Source: Chionis minor (lineage: Eukaryota; Chordata; Aves; Charadriiformes; Chionididae). From it: DNA of 64,000 bases. Location of the stretch: positions 826,601 to 890,600 of the forward strand of contig VZSF01006833.1 of NCBI GenBank assembly GCA_013398295.1, in the 5' to 3' direction. The notes beneath the pieces are model-generated. The model worked only from the letters and a program-made list of their open reading frames with translations, searched no databases and had not been told where the DNA came from. Within the stretch, counting starts at the first letter, position 1. Every line of letters starts with the position of its first letter. Shown here in pieces: positions 36,001 through 49,532 of the stretch. The position numbers and the translations under genes were made by a program.

Positions 36001-37599
36001 CCTGTGTTTCTGGTTTGAATTCAATGGATTCTGCAGCAGAACGCAGCTGGCTTAAATGCAGGAATGAATTGACCTCAAGAACATCACAAAAAGTGTTGAC
36101 CAGGTTTCAAACAAAGGCATCAGTGAGGAGACACTTGATAGATACACAGAGAGCCTTCCCTTCCTCTTGTACAGTGAATTTGGTTTTGTTACTATCTGAA
36201 TGAAACAATGGCAGAACTTTATGCAGTTCATAGCAGAGGAACATCCCAAATTATGTCAAAAGAACATGAGGACAGCAAGGTGAAGTACCCACCACTCAGA
36301 ACTGGCAGCTCTGTTTTCTCAACTGGTTGTCTTTGATTATGTCATGGTCTCTTTCAGCAGGACCCGTTTTTCAGAGTGTGCAAGAAAGGGCACAGAGCAC
36401 TGAATCAAGGAGTCTGGTCCATATGTTTATCCTCAGTGCGCAGGGTAAGGTCCCCATCTCATTTACTGGACACTAGTCGAATCTTGTTTCCCACAAAATG
36501 TACTTCCTGCCTTACAGAGGGACCATGGTGCCTGAATGCCTGACGTATGTTGGCAATTTTACCCTTTCCACGTCCCAGCAAGTGCAGGGTAGGGTGTTAA
36601 GAGTATTTCATATGTGATGGGCACAGACATAGAGAAGCGAAATGATTTGTGTGATTCTATACAGGAAGTCTGCAGCAAAGCTGGAAAAAAATATCCCGGT
36701 GGCTGCAAGTAGAAAGGGGGTCTGTAACACTGAGAGGAGTGGTGCTGAAGACCTGACATCCACACTACATTTGTTCTGGAGGCTTTACTTCAGACTGAGT
36801 CTACTCTCATCCAGGGAAATGAACTCCTGTTGGCAGCTGGAGTGCACCTGGGGTGCACCTGGAGCACATCCTTTGGTTTAATATGACCCCCAAAGAATCC
36901 AGTTTGCCCACTGTGAGACCACTCAAGGTAAGAGCCTACAGGTGGTGACCAGGAGACTCGCTTCAAGTGCTCAGTCCTGACCAGAGCTAAAGTACTGCTG
37001 TAGAAACACTCTCTGTCTCCTTCCACGCTCAATTCCTCTACAGTATTTAAGGTGAATCCCAGGAGGCACTTCCGACAGCGTCCCTGACATCACGTGTAAA
37101 ACCAGTCAATTACTTGCAGATTATTGATACTGTCCTTGGCTCACTTTTCTCATTTAAAACCTTCCTCTCAGCGAGCTCGCTGCCTCACATGGTTTCAGCT
37201 ATCTGCTTTGCATCAATGACTTACAAATCTACCTGTTCTCTCCTGACCTCCCCGCCTCTGTCAGGTCCAGCAGCTTGTCGTGTTTCTCTCTGAAATTTCC
37301 CACTGAATGTCTTGCCCTCCATTTAAACTTCACATGGCAAAAACATCATAGCTCAGTGAGCTGCTTGAAGTCATTACAGCAGGACCCCAGACAGCGATTA
37401 AACATAATAAGATTTTGCATATGTCTTAGGTTAGTGGTAGAAAGAAAAATGTTTCAGCTAATTGAGCTAATTTTTTATTAGGTATTTTATTTCAGTATTG
37501 TATTAAATAAGTGTAATTCGGTGACTGCACTTCAAGTGTTTTATAAATGATAGAACAAAGTTTAGCTGATATAATGTTTAGTTGTGCTTTTGAAATAAA
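33001..37599. other. Intergenic DNA, no gene recognised
   Basis: Mostly AT-rich unique DNA. A GC-richer segment at about 34620-35030 and a segment at 35140-35300 (containing 'ctgtatcaaatgccatgctc') look repeat-like, but I cannot name a family. Confidence 0.4.
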
Positions 37600-38920
37600 T
37601 TTCTTGGGCATCACGGAAGGCAAACATCCATCCTCATGCTTGTGGATCCCTCTGTCGTGTTTGACATTGCTGGCCACAAGCTACATTTGCTGGTCTCAGG
37701 GAGGCTGTGAGCCCCAGGGTGGTGAGCTTCAATGGTATGAGACCTGCTTGGAGGCACAGTTGCAGCAGGCAGTGACAGGAAACAGCGCTGCTGTCAGGAG
37801 ACCTCTCACTGATATGATCCCACACAGATTCCCCTCTCTCTGTAGTGCTGATGTATGCGTCAGTAGGATTTAGCTGTCTCAGTCTGGGGTCTGGGATGGC
37901 TAAGGTCACCCCTGCAATGATGACCAAGGTTGTGGTTGCCATGAAAAGGCGGCTCATACCTCTTCGCCAGAGGGCAGGGCCGTTCAGTGACTCAAATGGA
38001 GTTGTGTATCTTGGTACTGTCAATGGTAACAGGCATGTCTTGGTCAACAGGAGCTGTTCTGTGACTCATGATGAGCCCCAAGTGGAGATCACGAAGGAGG
38101 AAAGGACCCAGAAAGGTATTACTATGTCCTGGGGCAGCAGCTATGCACACCCAACTCTCCTGCTTCCTTGGGCAACCCTTCCAGAACCTGTCCAGACGAC
38201 CTCCCTATCTGCCTGTACTGAGAGCTGTGCAGAAGACATTGTGTTTGAGGAGTTGGTGATCTTGGAACAGGCCTTATCTGCTCTATTGGCTGTTGTGCTT
38301 AGGGCTTGAGAAGCCCGTATGTTATTGATGTGATCTGTAAGTTATATTTGGGAAAGGAAAACTCTATATGGATCAGGGGTTAGAATGTCTTGATCTTGAC
38401 TAGGAGACCACTGCCTGTTGAGGAGCTGGTGATCCACGTAGCAGTTAACCTGAGCAGCTGGTGCCCTGCTGCGCTGTGCTGCACCTCCAGCGTGGCCTTC
38501 GGGCTTGTCTTCTGCGGCATGACATCCCTGGCCACAGGACAACCTCAGCCAGGTCACTGTGTGAGAGGATCCTGCAGGCAGCTCCCACTTGGGACCAGCG
38601 ATTATACTGCCTGCGTGGCCTCGCCTTTATGTGAAAGAGCAGTAAGAAGTTGTCAAGCAAATGTCCTTTGTGACTAGAGTTATTTTCTCATAAGAAAATT
38701 ATGTATTAGCTTGAATGACCAAAAAGGAGGTATTTCTCTCCATGGACAAGATCTGCCCAGCGTACTGTGGGAAAATCTGTCCGGGGTCTATGCAATGCTG
38801 CATGAATATGGGGTGCTGCTGTCTGAAGGAACGTAAGGTTTACTTCCTATCTGTATTTCTCTTCTTATTCTGTCTTATCGAAACAGTTGTCAATCTGCCT
38901 TACCCAGCAGCTTGATCATC
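37600..38920 (-). other. Unresolved repeat-like block, possibly old retroelement
   Basis: GC content is above the flanks. The reverse strand holds a 137-codon frame (38047-37634) with a hydrophobic stretch (LFMATTTLVIIAGVTLA) that would fit a signal or membrane segment. Frames further right on the same strand are broken by stops. Decayed retroviral or retrotransposon sequence is one explanation and a chance open frame is another. I recognise no catalytic motif, and no LTR pair is visible. Confidence 0.2.
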
Positions 38921-41900
38921 ACAGAAGAACTTTCACCCACATCATGCACTGGCAGGTGTGTCGGTTTTGAGTGACTTCTGGAATGAAAGATTTTGGGCAG
39001 TCTTCCCCCATTTCTGGGTAAAACGTCCCTAGACCCTCACAGCACGGCCAATTTAAACTGATGCTGAGGTTTCACTCCACCTCATGAGGCAGCACAGTGT
39101 GCTGCTCTCCACCTGTCTCCAGGAGACTTACCTTGGCCAACCATCCTGGGGGATGTGTGTCTCTGGGTACTTCTGTTTGTCTGTCCCACCACTTACTGTC
39201 CTGTACCTCAGCAAGGGAGCGTCTGCTGCGATTAGTAAGGGGAAGAGTGGAGAAATCTCAAATTTGGCAGAAGTCACCCTTGATTGATTTCCAGATCACA
39301 AAAGGCAACCAGCTGCCAAGCCTCGGGAACCCTCCAAGTCAGTGTTCACATAAGCAGACACCACATGTTTGACAGATGTTATTCACATCGCTTAATGCTC
39401 CACTGGATGCTGCAGATGTGAGCGTGCTATAAGAACCTACAGAGGAAAGAAGAGGATAGCGAAAAAACACCAAGTGACAATTTCCCCGAAGAGATCGTTT
39501 CCATACTTCCTTCTCTAGATTCTCAATGCAAGTTCTGTCGTATAATTAATAGCATATCACCTTTATTCCCATACCAGTCTTACGCCTTACAGGCTGTCAT
39601 CTGAAAACACAAGTGCAGATTTTGTGCTGTGCCAGATTCCAGCTAGCGAAAGGTTATGGGAGAATGTTATGTCAGAGTCAGTTATAGAATTTTAATTTCA
39701 GATTATTAACCTATGTGTATATATATATATATAGGCATAGGTTAAGTTGACCTCTCGAACCTTTGCCTGCTGGAGACACCCAAAGTGCTTTCCCTAAGCT
39801 ACCAGTAGGAAGGTGGAGGAAGGCAGGAACAGCGTGTACGTACTTTGGTTAGCAGAGTTACATGGCAAGAAGGCTCAGCTGCAGGAAATGGATCTTTACC
39901 ACTATCCTGTTCTGGGATTCCTCCGAAGCTCCACGCCACCATTTGTATTCCTAGAGTCATGAGTAATAATGTCTTTCCTGAACCAGCCATTTGCTTTCTG
40001 TGATTGCACTTGATGTACTTCAAAACCCGCATGAGCTGTGGACCCTACCACGCAGGGCAGAGCTTTCGGCCATTGATATCCAGCCATCTCCTGTCTTCTT
40101 TTCCTTACGAGCTCAGAACAAGGGCTGTAACAACGCAGCCCAAGATGACTGGAAGAAAGGATGGCTGATGTTGCACGCTCAGAAGATTAACACGTTTGGG
40201 AACATACGTTCTGTTGTAAAGGTGTTCCTTGGGGCTGAGCGTATCCCTGCATTTTTTACCTTGTGCCATCATTACAAGACACTGTGAAATCTCACCGTTA
40301 AATATTTTGTTCTGTTATCTGTGTTACATAAGGCTCTGGAATAAAATCTCAAACAATTTAGCTTGCTTGTGTGTACAGAGCAGTAAACAGATACAAATTC
40401 AAAAGGAAAAAGAAAAAAAAATGCCCTCGAGAAACGTATGAATGAGCTTGAAAAGGGCAAATAAAACAGCAGAGACATTTATATTGGTCTCTCCTACTGC
40501 TCTGAACAAAACAATTATGAGATAAGAGAGGCAAGAATGGGAGGAAATTCTTTCATTTTTCATGTTGGAAGTCCGAAGGATCCAATAGCCTGTTTATGAA
40601 GAGCAATAAAGAAGATACATGAAGTCGGTAAAGATGTTGTTTCAAATATATCTGCCTCTTTGGAAAGGCCAGGAGTTTGGGATTTTGGGGGGCTTTTTTT
40701 TTTTTTTGTTGGTAGTGTTTTTCCTTTTTGTATAGAGCTATCAGCTAAGTTTTTAAGGGTCGGTGGGTTTTTCTTATCAAGAGAGCAACAACTAACAAGA
40801 ATGGTTTGTTATAACTAGCAGAAAGGACTAATGCTTTTATTTAGGATTTGGAAATGGTATGAAAAAGAGGCAGATGAGAACCTAAATTTAATGAATCTGA
40901 AATAAGTAAATATAACATTTACCAAATGGTAAAACCAAAGGTAAAAGCAACTATTCCTTCTTCCTAATTTGAAGCTTTAAAAAACAGAATGCATCTGCTT
41001 GATACAATGATGCTAAAAATGGTGGCTGATGTTCAAAAGGGAGATTTATCACCTTTTTTGCTTTCTAGTCTGAAACGTGTCCTCTTTTGAAATCACGCAG
41101 GGAAGCCCATCTTTCTACGAGTTAAGGGATGATGTTCACAGCATTATGGTACTTAAAAAGCAATAAAATTAATACATGTGTATTTTTTTCCTGATTTTTC
41201 CCTCTCTTGTCTAAAGAAAACAAAATAACGTGTTCCAATACAGAAATGTGAATTTGCTACCAGCCTACTAGTGACGTATTATTCTGTGGAAGAAAATCCA
41301 GGCTTAGGAACAATTGTAAGATCTCCGCAACTCTTCCACTGTGCCCCCTACCAAGAAACTTTTTTTCTTAACAAAATTTAGCAGTCTGAGTGATCTGTGT
41401 GCTGCAATAACTTTTACTAGTGCTGTATTCCTCTATTGTAATTAGACATCAAAAAATGTTTAGACCAGAAATCTCTCCAAGTCAAGAAATCAAAAATTAA
41501 GTAATTCCATAATCTTTTAAAATGATTATTGGTGTAATAACCCCCTCTGGAGATTAACTATAGTAGCAAACCTTGTGATTAAGGTTGCTCAGCCCTTATC
41601 ATTGTTGAATTCTGTTTTCAGTAGTTTATAACTTTGCCAGACTGTAATAATTTGGATCTAAACTTTCCCAAAACGTGAAAAGAGTCTGTGTTTAGCTGAA
41701 TATTTTAGGAAGCTTTCAAGAAAAATAAATCAGCAGTTTTCAAAACTAGGTCAGGGAAAATATGCTTTTTTGCCAATATTAAAACAAAAATCTTACAGTT
41801 GTTTACTAACAAGTTTTTGCCTGTTCTGCTTTTAACTTTTTTTTCAGGCAAGGACTTGAAATTTGGCAAGTAGATTGCCTGTGTGTCAGGGAAGTGCTGT

Positions 41901-42241
41901 CCTTGCACACAGCTGCCTCCATTTAGCCAAACTGTCTCTGAAACATCTTTATATGCATTTTTGTCACTGGGTGGTTATTCTAGGTCATAATGATTTCAAA
42001 TCCAGTGAGTGCCCTGAGAAGGTGGGGCAAGCTGGGGACTACTGCAGTGCGAATGGCTGGGAAGTGAAGCACTGCAGGAGGAGGAAAATGGATGTGTCAG
42101 TAGTGGTTAGGATCAGGAGCTTGGGGGTGAGTCTTTGGTTTGGAGGTGGAAGAGAAAATCAACAAATCCTGTCAAAGAACTGAGAGAAAGATGCGTGAAC
42201 AGTACCTGGAATCAGCAGAGGAGCCCTGGGACTGATAATTC
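38921..42241. other. Intergenic DNA, no gene recognised
   Basis: AT-rich, with a T14 run at 40694-40707 and a palindrome at 39706-39745. No exon supported. Confidence 0.5.
39706..39745. repeat. Palindrome around a (TA)n tract
   Basis: Perfect 10-bp arms TTAACCTATG (39706-39715) and CATAGGTTAA (39736-39745) flank a 20-base centre made almost entirely of TA repeats, which is itself self-complementary. The whole can form a cruciform. Confidence 0.8.
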
Positions 42242-42818
42242 GTAGAATCATGGAATGGTTAGAGTTGGAAAGGACCTTAAAGATCGTCTAGTTCCCACAC
42301 CCCTGCCATGGGCACGGTCATCTCCCACTAGACCAGATTGCTCAAAGCCCCATCCAACATGACCTTGAACACTTCAGGAATGGGGCCTCCACAGCTTCTC
42401 TGGGCAGCCTGTGCCAGCATCTCACCACCTTCAGAGTGAAGTATTTCTTCCTAATATCTAATCTAAATCTTCCCTCTTACGGTTTAAAGCCATTACCCCT
42501 TGTCCTGTCCCTACACTCTATCAGGATAAAGAGTGTCTCCCATCTTTCCTGCAGGTCCCCCTTTAGGTAGTGGGAGACTGCTATAAGGTCTCCCCAGAGC
42601 CTTCTCTTCTCCAGGCTGAACAACCCCAACTCTCTCAGCCTGTCCTCACAGCAGAGGGGCTCCAGCCCTCTGATCATCTTTGTGGCCTCCTCTGGACCCG
42701 CTCCAGCAGGTCCATGTCCTTCTTATGTTGCTGGCCCCAGAGCTGGATGCAGGACTCCAGGTGGGGTCTCACGAGAGCAAAGAGGGGCAGAATCCCCTCC
42801 CTTGACCTGCTATTTCTA
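42242..42818 (-). mobile_element. CR1 LINE, 5'-truncated, reverse orientation
   Basis: On the + strand it begins GTAGAATCATGGAATGG, then 'gttggaaaggaccttaaagatc', 'ccctgccatgggcacgg', and runs through 'agcctgtgccagcatctcac' to 'tccatgtccttcttatgttg' and 'tccctccctt'. Read on the reverse strand this is the C-terminal region of CR1 ORF2 plus tail. Short coding pieces survive ([16 protein letters not shown]) but the frame is broken, so it is more decayed than the copy at 11933. The tail block differs from the CR1-Y-like copies, indicating another subfamily. Confidence 0.93.
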
Positions 42819-43708
42819 CAAGGAGAGACTGTAGCCACACTTGTATGAGTAAGCCAGTGTCAGGACACATGTCCCAGCACTGGAGTACTATAGTTAATTT
42901 TGTTATATTTGTTACATATATTTTTTGTTACAGTTTTGACCTGCAGAAATCATCACACTCCCAGATGGTGCTCAGGCATGGTCCTGGCATTAGCATGGGA
43001 CTATTTGCAAGAGGTGGTTTACGTGTAGGCTCCCTGTTTTGGGGTGATGGGGAAGGCTAGCTGTTTTGACATGAAACATCCCATTCCATCTGGCTTACGT
43101 TCTAAGTCACATTGGAAAAATCACCATTTATTCCCCCCATCCGCACCCAGAGGATGAGAAACAGTGGCTACTGTCAGCTACTCTCTTACCTCTGTTGGCA
43201 GGCTCTACAGAGCAGATCTAGACGCTTCTGTCAGGCTGCGAGAGAGGACAGGAGGAAATGTGATGCTGTGTTATTTTACAGTTCTTTTAAAGACTCAAGT
43301 TCATAAATGCTTCGGAAGTTCCATACGAAAAAAAAAAAACCCACAGCAAACGAATATTTGGCTGCAAAGGGAGGTGATGTGGCATGAGAGAATGGAAGAG
43401 GCTGTGCCGTGCCAGACTCTTTGGTATGGCTCTGACTCTCTTCCCTCCCCAGTTAAGACAGAGCTGCCTTAGGACAGCAGAGTTAGGCCATCGCTTGAGT
43501 TTTTGCAAGCTGCAGACCTCAGGATACATCCCATTAGGGAGTGTTGGCTCTTTGCTCTGAGAGCAGACCTGGGCCCAAGCAGCTCCCCAGGCTGCATGCT
43601 TTTTGTTGGGATTGCTGGCGTGGGCTCACAGCCTCCTGGCAGGGCTTAGTTCACGTTCTGAGGGAATGCACTACAAAATGGGTGGCCAATAAATGAGAGA
43701 GTGGGTTG
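42819..43708. other. Spacer between CR1 copies, nothing recognised
   Basis: About 0.9 kb without a supported exon. An A12 run sits near 43329. Confidence 0.5.
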
Positions 43709-44073
43709 GTACTGAGAGGAGACCTTTATCACTCTCTACAGCTACCTGAAAGGAGGTTGTAGTGAGGTGGGGGGTGGTCTCTTCTCCCAAGGAACAGGCT
43801 ATGGGACAAGAGGAGATCGCCTCAAGTTGCACCAGAAGAGGTTTAGACTGGATATTAGGAAAAACTTCTTTACCGAAAGGGTTATCAAGCATTGGAACAG
43901 GCTGCCCAGGGAGGTTGTGGAATCACCGTCCCTGGAGGTATCTAAAAGTCAGGTAGATGTCATACTGAGGGACATGGTTTCGGAGTGGTTTTGGCAGTGT
44001 TAGGTTTATTTTAGGACTCAATGATGTCAAAGGTCTTTTCCAACCTAAGTGATTCTGTGATTCTATGTTTCTG
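43709..44073 (+). mobile_element. CR1 LINE 3' end (CR1-Y-like), 5'-truncated
   Basis: Runs from 'actgagaggagacctttatc' to the tail 'gtgattctgtgattctatg'. The frame encodes [33 protein letters not shown] and VDVILRDMV, the extreme C-terminus of CR1 ORF2, followed by the short 3' UTR. About 365 bp are kept. It is the same subfamily type as 11933-12532 but in the opposite orientation. Confidence 0.94.
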
Positions 44074-47000
44074 TACTTGGTTACTAACCGACTTGGTGTC
44101 TTCTGCAAAGCCCTTCCGCAGGCTTGACATAGACATACAATCCATCATGTACATATGTGTAAATAACATGGTTGGGAAGTAACCCAAAGAATTGCTACCC
44201 TAGAAGTCTTTTGGCTCATTATGTTATTGAAATGCCAATTCTGAGGAGAGATGTTGTATTTAAAATTCTCTGAGCAGTCTGAATGGATGTTCATGTAGTT
44301 TAAGGAGAACTAACTCTGAGGGCCAAAGAGGTGATGGCCCAGGATGGATGGGGTGGTGTGAATCAGTACTTTGTAAATGTTTTTAACTATAAGGTGTTTT
44401 CACATAGAAGCTTGTGAAGCCAGAAGTGGCCTTCAGCTTTGCTTAGGGATAAGTTAGCTGTTTTTTCCTTTACAAAGGTCCCAGCCTGTACTCCAGTCAA
44501 GCTGTAGGCTAATCTGCTCCATATATGCCCAAAGACAGAGCTCTTTCTGCTTTGCTGTGTAGGTCTATCTTGCCGACGGTTTATGACAAAATTTGTTGTG
44601 GTCCCCAAGAAGAGCGTACAGTCAAGCGAAAGCTGACACAGGAGATGAAACAAGGAGACAGGAGCAAACAGTCTTGGCCTTGTTGCTTGCAGTGATGGGG
44701 GGAACTGAAAGGGTTTGAACAGCAAGTCTATGCTACAAGACGAAAGACTTACCTTTCCTACGCTTTCCTTAGGTGTTTGTGAGCAAGTTAATGTTGTTGT
44801 GGATAAGGCCAAAATATAAGCAAAGCATAGGAAATACTTTTATTTCCTATGATGTTTTTATGGGCTTTCTTATTTCCAACAAAGTGGAAGAACACCAATA
44901 TAGATACAAAACGGATTGGTATTGATAATACATCTGTACTAGAAGTGCTAGTATTACCTTGACTTGACTATACCTATAGATGGGGTTTACCTCTCCTCTG
45001 ACAAAACAAGGACAACAATGTCATTCCCATCTGTTGTTTTATCTATTTGCATTTTTAATCATAAATGATTAACTCTGATACCGGCTGCTTGATGTGTGTG
45101 TGCATGCGCATGTGCAACACATCTTTTGCATCAAATCAGAAAATTTCTGTATTATTTATGATTAAAGTACAGTATCAATATTTTTAAAAGTGTAGTTGTG
45201 CATAGAAAGGACTACAGTGCCAAAAGTGACAGCAGAAGAATTAATGCTTTCTCCAGGCCCTTTTTCTCTTAGAAATGATTGACAAAGTAATTTTCTTCTT
45301 GTACTTTAATAAAAGTGTATACATTATACACACCAATAAATCCTCACCGGGCCAATTACACATCATATGACTTATCTTGTCCCAGCACCTAATATCCAAA
45401 CAATAAATTAAAAGGTATGCTTTATACGCAGATTTGCATATGAGGATGTTTTCTGGTCCCCAGACTCAATTGTCTTATGAACACTACAACATACAAGAAA
45501 AAGAAACAAGCTGGCTAGGATTCGTGACTAATAAATCCTGCCTGGTGGAACAAACTACATCTGTATGACTTACAAGAGTGTGCTGTATAAGTAACATTTG
45601 TTTTACATCTTGAAATTATATTGAGAGATGAAATACTGAACAAATATTGAAGCACTTCCTTTCACACAAGATACTCTGCACACATGCAAAGACATATTAG
45701 CTATATATATGCAACACAATATATTTGATTCCTGTTCATACCACTTTGCAATGTAAAGGGCCCTTTCTATAAATGAGAATCTCACTTGTTTTTCATTTCC
45801 AAGCGAGGAATTTAATAGAAGGTGGAAATTTCAAAATTTTCTTGCATCCTGATGGTACCTACCGAACTTTTGAAAAGCTTTGTTTAGACCTGAACGCTTG
45901 GTTTCTAAGAATGTTTCTGGTCTAAAGGAACATGCATGGCTGTGGATTTTCCTCAATGGTGGCTATCAGCCTAGTTTGCCCTAAACTAAACTCTTTAATA
46001 GTTTGGATGCAAAAGGGGGGTGTTCATCTTTATGTCCACTGTCCCAAAGCACATTGATTCATAGCATCTAGTGCAACACGTGCAGCATTCCTCCCATTTT
46101 CTGGTGTAGGGTGACCCATGCATTGTGGAGGGCAGATTCACTGGAGGAGCGACCTCCCTGTGGACACATGGAAGTGATGGATTAGGTCATGGTTCTGCAC
46201 CTCCAGCAGGCTTGGGCAGTGCAAGTGCCTGAAGGGAAACAAACTTCAAAATAATGGAGCTGAGATGGTTGTGCTGGAGGGAAATGGGGAAAAGATTGTG
46301 TCCTCTGAAACACAGTCCATTTCCCTTTCTCCTTCTCAGCAGTGAATCATCCTGCTGTCCCCTCCTCTGAGCTCCTGGCAAACCCACAGTTTAGCTCTTT
46401 GGGACTCTATGAATAGAATTACCCACTCTGTTACACTCTTGTAGGTCAGGATAGCTTGCTTGAAAGTCAACAAATAGTTGGCCAGATTTTTAACATACGT
46501 GTGATGTCACTATGAAAGCATGCACACATTTGGTATTGGAGACTGTCTAGACTTTGCTGAGGAAACTGGTACTGTACAGCACCTAGAAGCCCAGCTAGCA
46601 TGTCCCTTTCCATATACACCAATAATCACCCTAGAAGACAGGCCAATACAGATCAGTCTTTTTATTCTTGCCCCTTTAATTATACAGTCTGCTAGTTCAG
46701 ACTCAAAATAGGGTTAAATTACTGTGTCTTTCAATTGTTTCAGACTGGTAAGATATATTCTTCTGGGTCTAAATATTTTATTTAAACTACTGCTTTCACA
46801 GAAACAACATTAAACCCTAAACATCTAAGTGCAAAGGACCTAGAAATAATAGTAGTTACAATTAATTGCTCTAGCTGGGACTCTTAGTTGCCCAACATTT
46901 AGTTGTTTCATCAAAACTGCCACAAATACAGCTTGAGTCTTAGTGATGCATATGAGACCTCACCTTTCATGAAGCGTGGATCAGCATTTCTTGAGATCCA

Positions 47001-49532
47001 TTTTTGCAGAACCAGCAAAGGGAACTGTGGTCCACTGATATACCTGCTCCATAGATTGGTGCAGTGGAATAGGTGATGCTGGTGTTCGAAGAAGAAACTA
47101 AACAAATGAGGAGTTTTTGCTTTATGTGCCATTAAAGAGAAGAAGAAACGGAAAGGAAAAATGTTAGCAAAACCCAGACTTTTTGCAAGCGTTTTAAAGG
47201 GTGGTGGTGTTTCTGCCTAACTTTAGCCACCACCTTTGGAGCTTAAGTTAGGAGACGAGTACCATAAGCTTCTTTTTCTGGTCAGTAAAGAGTTAGAAAC
47301 TCTTTCAAAGGATGAATTGACACAGCAGCTGGTTTGAGATAGCCTTCAGTAGAGCCAGTCTTTCTCCAGCATCAATAGCGAGAGGCTTGGAAGACCAGCC
47401 TTCTTTCCCATTTGCAGTGACAGCCACTGAATCACAAAACAATAATCCCTGTCAGACCACACAGATACTAATTTATGACATGTTAGCTTCCAACAACTAA
47501 TTGAGGGCGGTGAATAGAGTTAAGCGTGTTGCTAACTCTGCAGTGTCTCTTTCTTATTGCACTGTTGACTTCAACAAGCAGTCAGCACTTCACAGGCTGT
47601 TACTTGGTGGTGAAATCTCATTCCATTGCACTTGGCAAGGATAACGCATTTTTGTTTATCATGGGAGCATTGTAGAATTTATGATGTCTTTTGCTCTTCA
47701 TTTTCTTGCTTTTAAGGTTAGATATTTTTAGCCAGGTTTCCTAAGGAAACAAAGCTTACACCATCACGCTGTCTGTCAGCTCCCTCCTTATAACTTCTGA
47801 ACCTGGGGGCCAATTTCAGCTCTATTTGACACAGGAGTAAAAGTTTCAAAGATATTACATTCCCACAAGTATTGTGAAAATCTGCAGCTTGGTAGATGAG
47901 AGAATATATCATTGCTCCAGCTGAAGTCATGTCAAGGACAGTTCAACCCTTATTTATTCTCTTTGGCAATGGCCACCTGGCCAGTCCCCATGTAGCGGTC
48001 GGTCAGCACTAAGTAGTGCTAAGCTAACTGCAGCCCAAGTCGTCTTTCACCCGTCTAGCAAGGAAAGTGGAAAAAGAGGGTCTGGAGGTGGCTTTGGGAA
48101 GCTGAGAGGGATTTTAAGCCATTGGGAATGGATGAGAGTTGTAATAGTGGTGGTGGTATGTTTCAGAAGGCGGGGAGGAACTGTAAATATTCTGATGGAA
48201 GGGATTTTGGAAACGAGACACAATGAAATTCTTTATTCACCAAACAACTTCCCCTCATCCTTCTACGTTTTGTTTTGTGTATTTAACTGAAGATATAATA
48301 AATATCCTGATGGCTTTGAAATGGGAGAAGGAAGGAAAACCAGTGAAATAGAATGAGCTGCAAACACACCTCTGTGTTTGTAAGAAAAAGGAAAAAAACT
48401 TCTTTGAGAGTGTATTGTAAACACATTCATACAATGATCCAATAATCTACTGGTCTATCATCTTTTCTTTACCCAGAGATGGAATTAATTAACAAATGGT
48501 CCATATGGAACATACTTCCTATTAGGTTTTGCTTATTCTTTAGCCTCTAGTAATGATCTTCAGTACATTTTCTAACAATGACATGTTAGGATCAGAGGAA
48601 CAGCAGCACAGAACCTGTTAAATTATTAGTCGGCTCCAGTATCCAGTCTCCAAAAGTCATCATAATGAGGTACATCTAGGGAGGGTGCAACTAATCTCCT
48701 AATGAATTACTGTAACGAGACCTTTGGGGAGATTTCCTCTTAACCCCAAAGAGTCAGCGATATGCTTGTGCCCTGCAGCAAGAGGGCTTATGTCCATAAT
48801 GAATCTATATTTCAATCATTTAGCTATGGACAGTCTTATTAATAATATAAATGCGATAACTCAAGGTTGGAGTTAAAAAAAAAAAGAAAAGGAGAAGAAA
48901 GTGTAGGAAAGAAACTACTACTGCTCAGTGAGTACAAGGATGGAAAAACTGGAGTTTGCAGATGTGACAAAAACACCAGTGTCTAATAAAATTGCTTTTA
49001 TTAGCTTAATTTGCCACATATAGCACAAATATTTAACTTGAATGAGGCATGAATTAGTAAAAAAATATGTGCTGTACCATTTAAAGTGCTATACTTGAAT
49101 AAAATAATGTATATCTTTTCATATGCAGTCCTTGAAGTCACACTGCATACATCTTTAATTTCTTCAATTAAGAAAAAAAAGAACAAATGGAGTTAGATTT
49201 TAATTATTCATAGTTCATTTGAGAAAAATCTTTGTAAATGAGAGGAGGGAGAGTTGTGCTATCTATCACAATGAGGAAAAGAATAGATAGAAAATCCACT
49301 CTATGAACTATTTGACAATACATAAGCTTTTGCCTTCATTAGGTGCTGCAGCCTGGAGTGTAAAGAGAGAAGCGTTATAGGGAAGAGCTATTTAGGAGGC
49401 CATGTCATGGGAAATGTCCCCCAAAATACTGAACTGCAGGTTCACAAATAGCAATAGTGTGCATTTGATAGAGTCCTACCGAGGGATGTATGTGCAGGCA
49501 CGTCCTTGAAGCTTATCTATAAAAAGATGGGA
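44074..49532. other. Intergenic DNA, no gene recognised
   Basis: AT-rich unique sequence with an octamer-like ATTTGCAT at about 45432. A 141-codon open frame on the reverse strand (44812-44387) shows no motif that I recognise and no splice context. Confidence 0.5.
44826..44851. repeat. Perfect 11-bp-stem hairpin
   Basis: Arms CATAGGAAATA and TATTTCCTATG are separated by CTTT. It is AT-rich and too short for a microRNA precursor. Confidence 0.8.

Noticed and set aside
38715..38912. Cys-rich peptide (CPGSMQCCMNMGCCCL) resembling part of a WAP four-disulfide core
   Set aside because: Only part of the cysteine pattern is present, there is no secretion signal or second half, and no splice context. 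Chance resemblance is more likely.
44387..44812. 141-codon reverse frame
   Set aside because: No motif, no splice signals, and average composition; a frame of this length is expected by chance in 64 kb on six frames.
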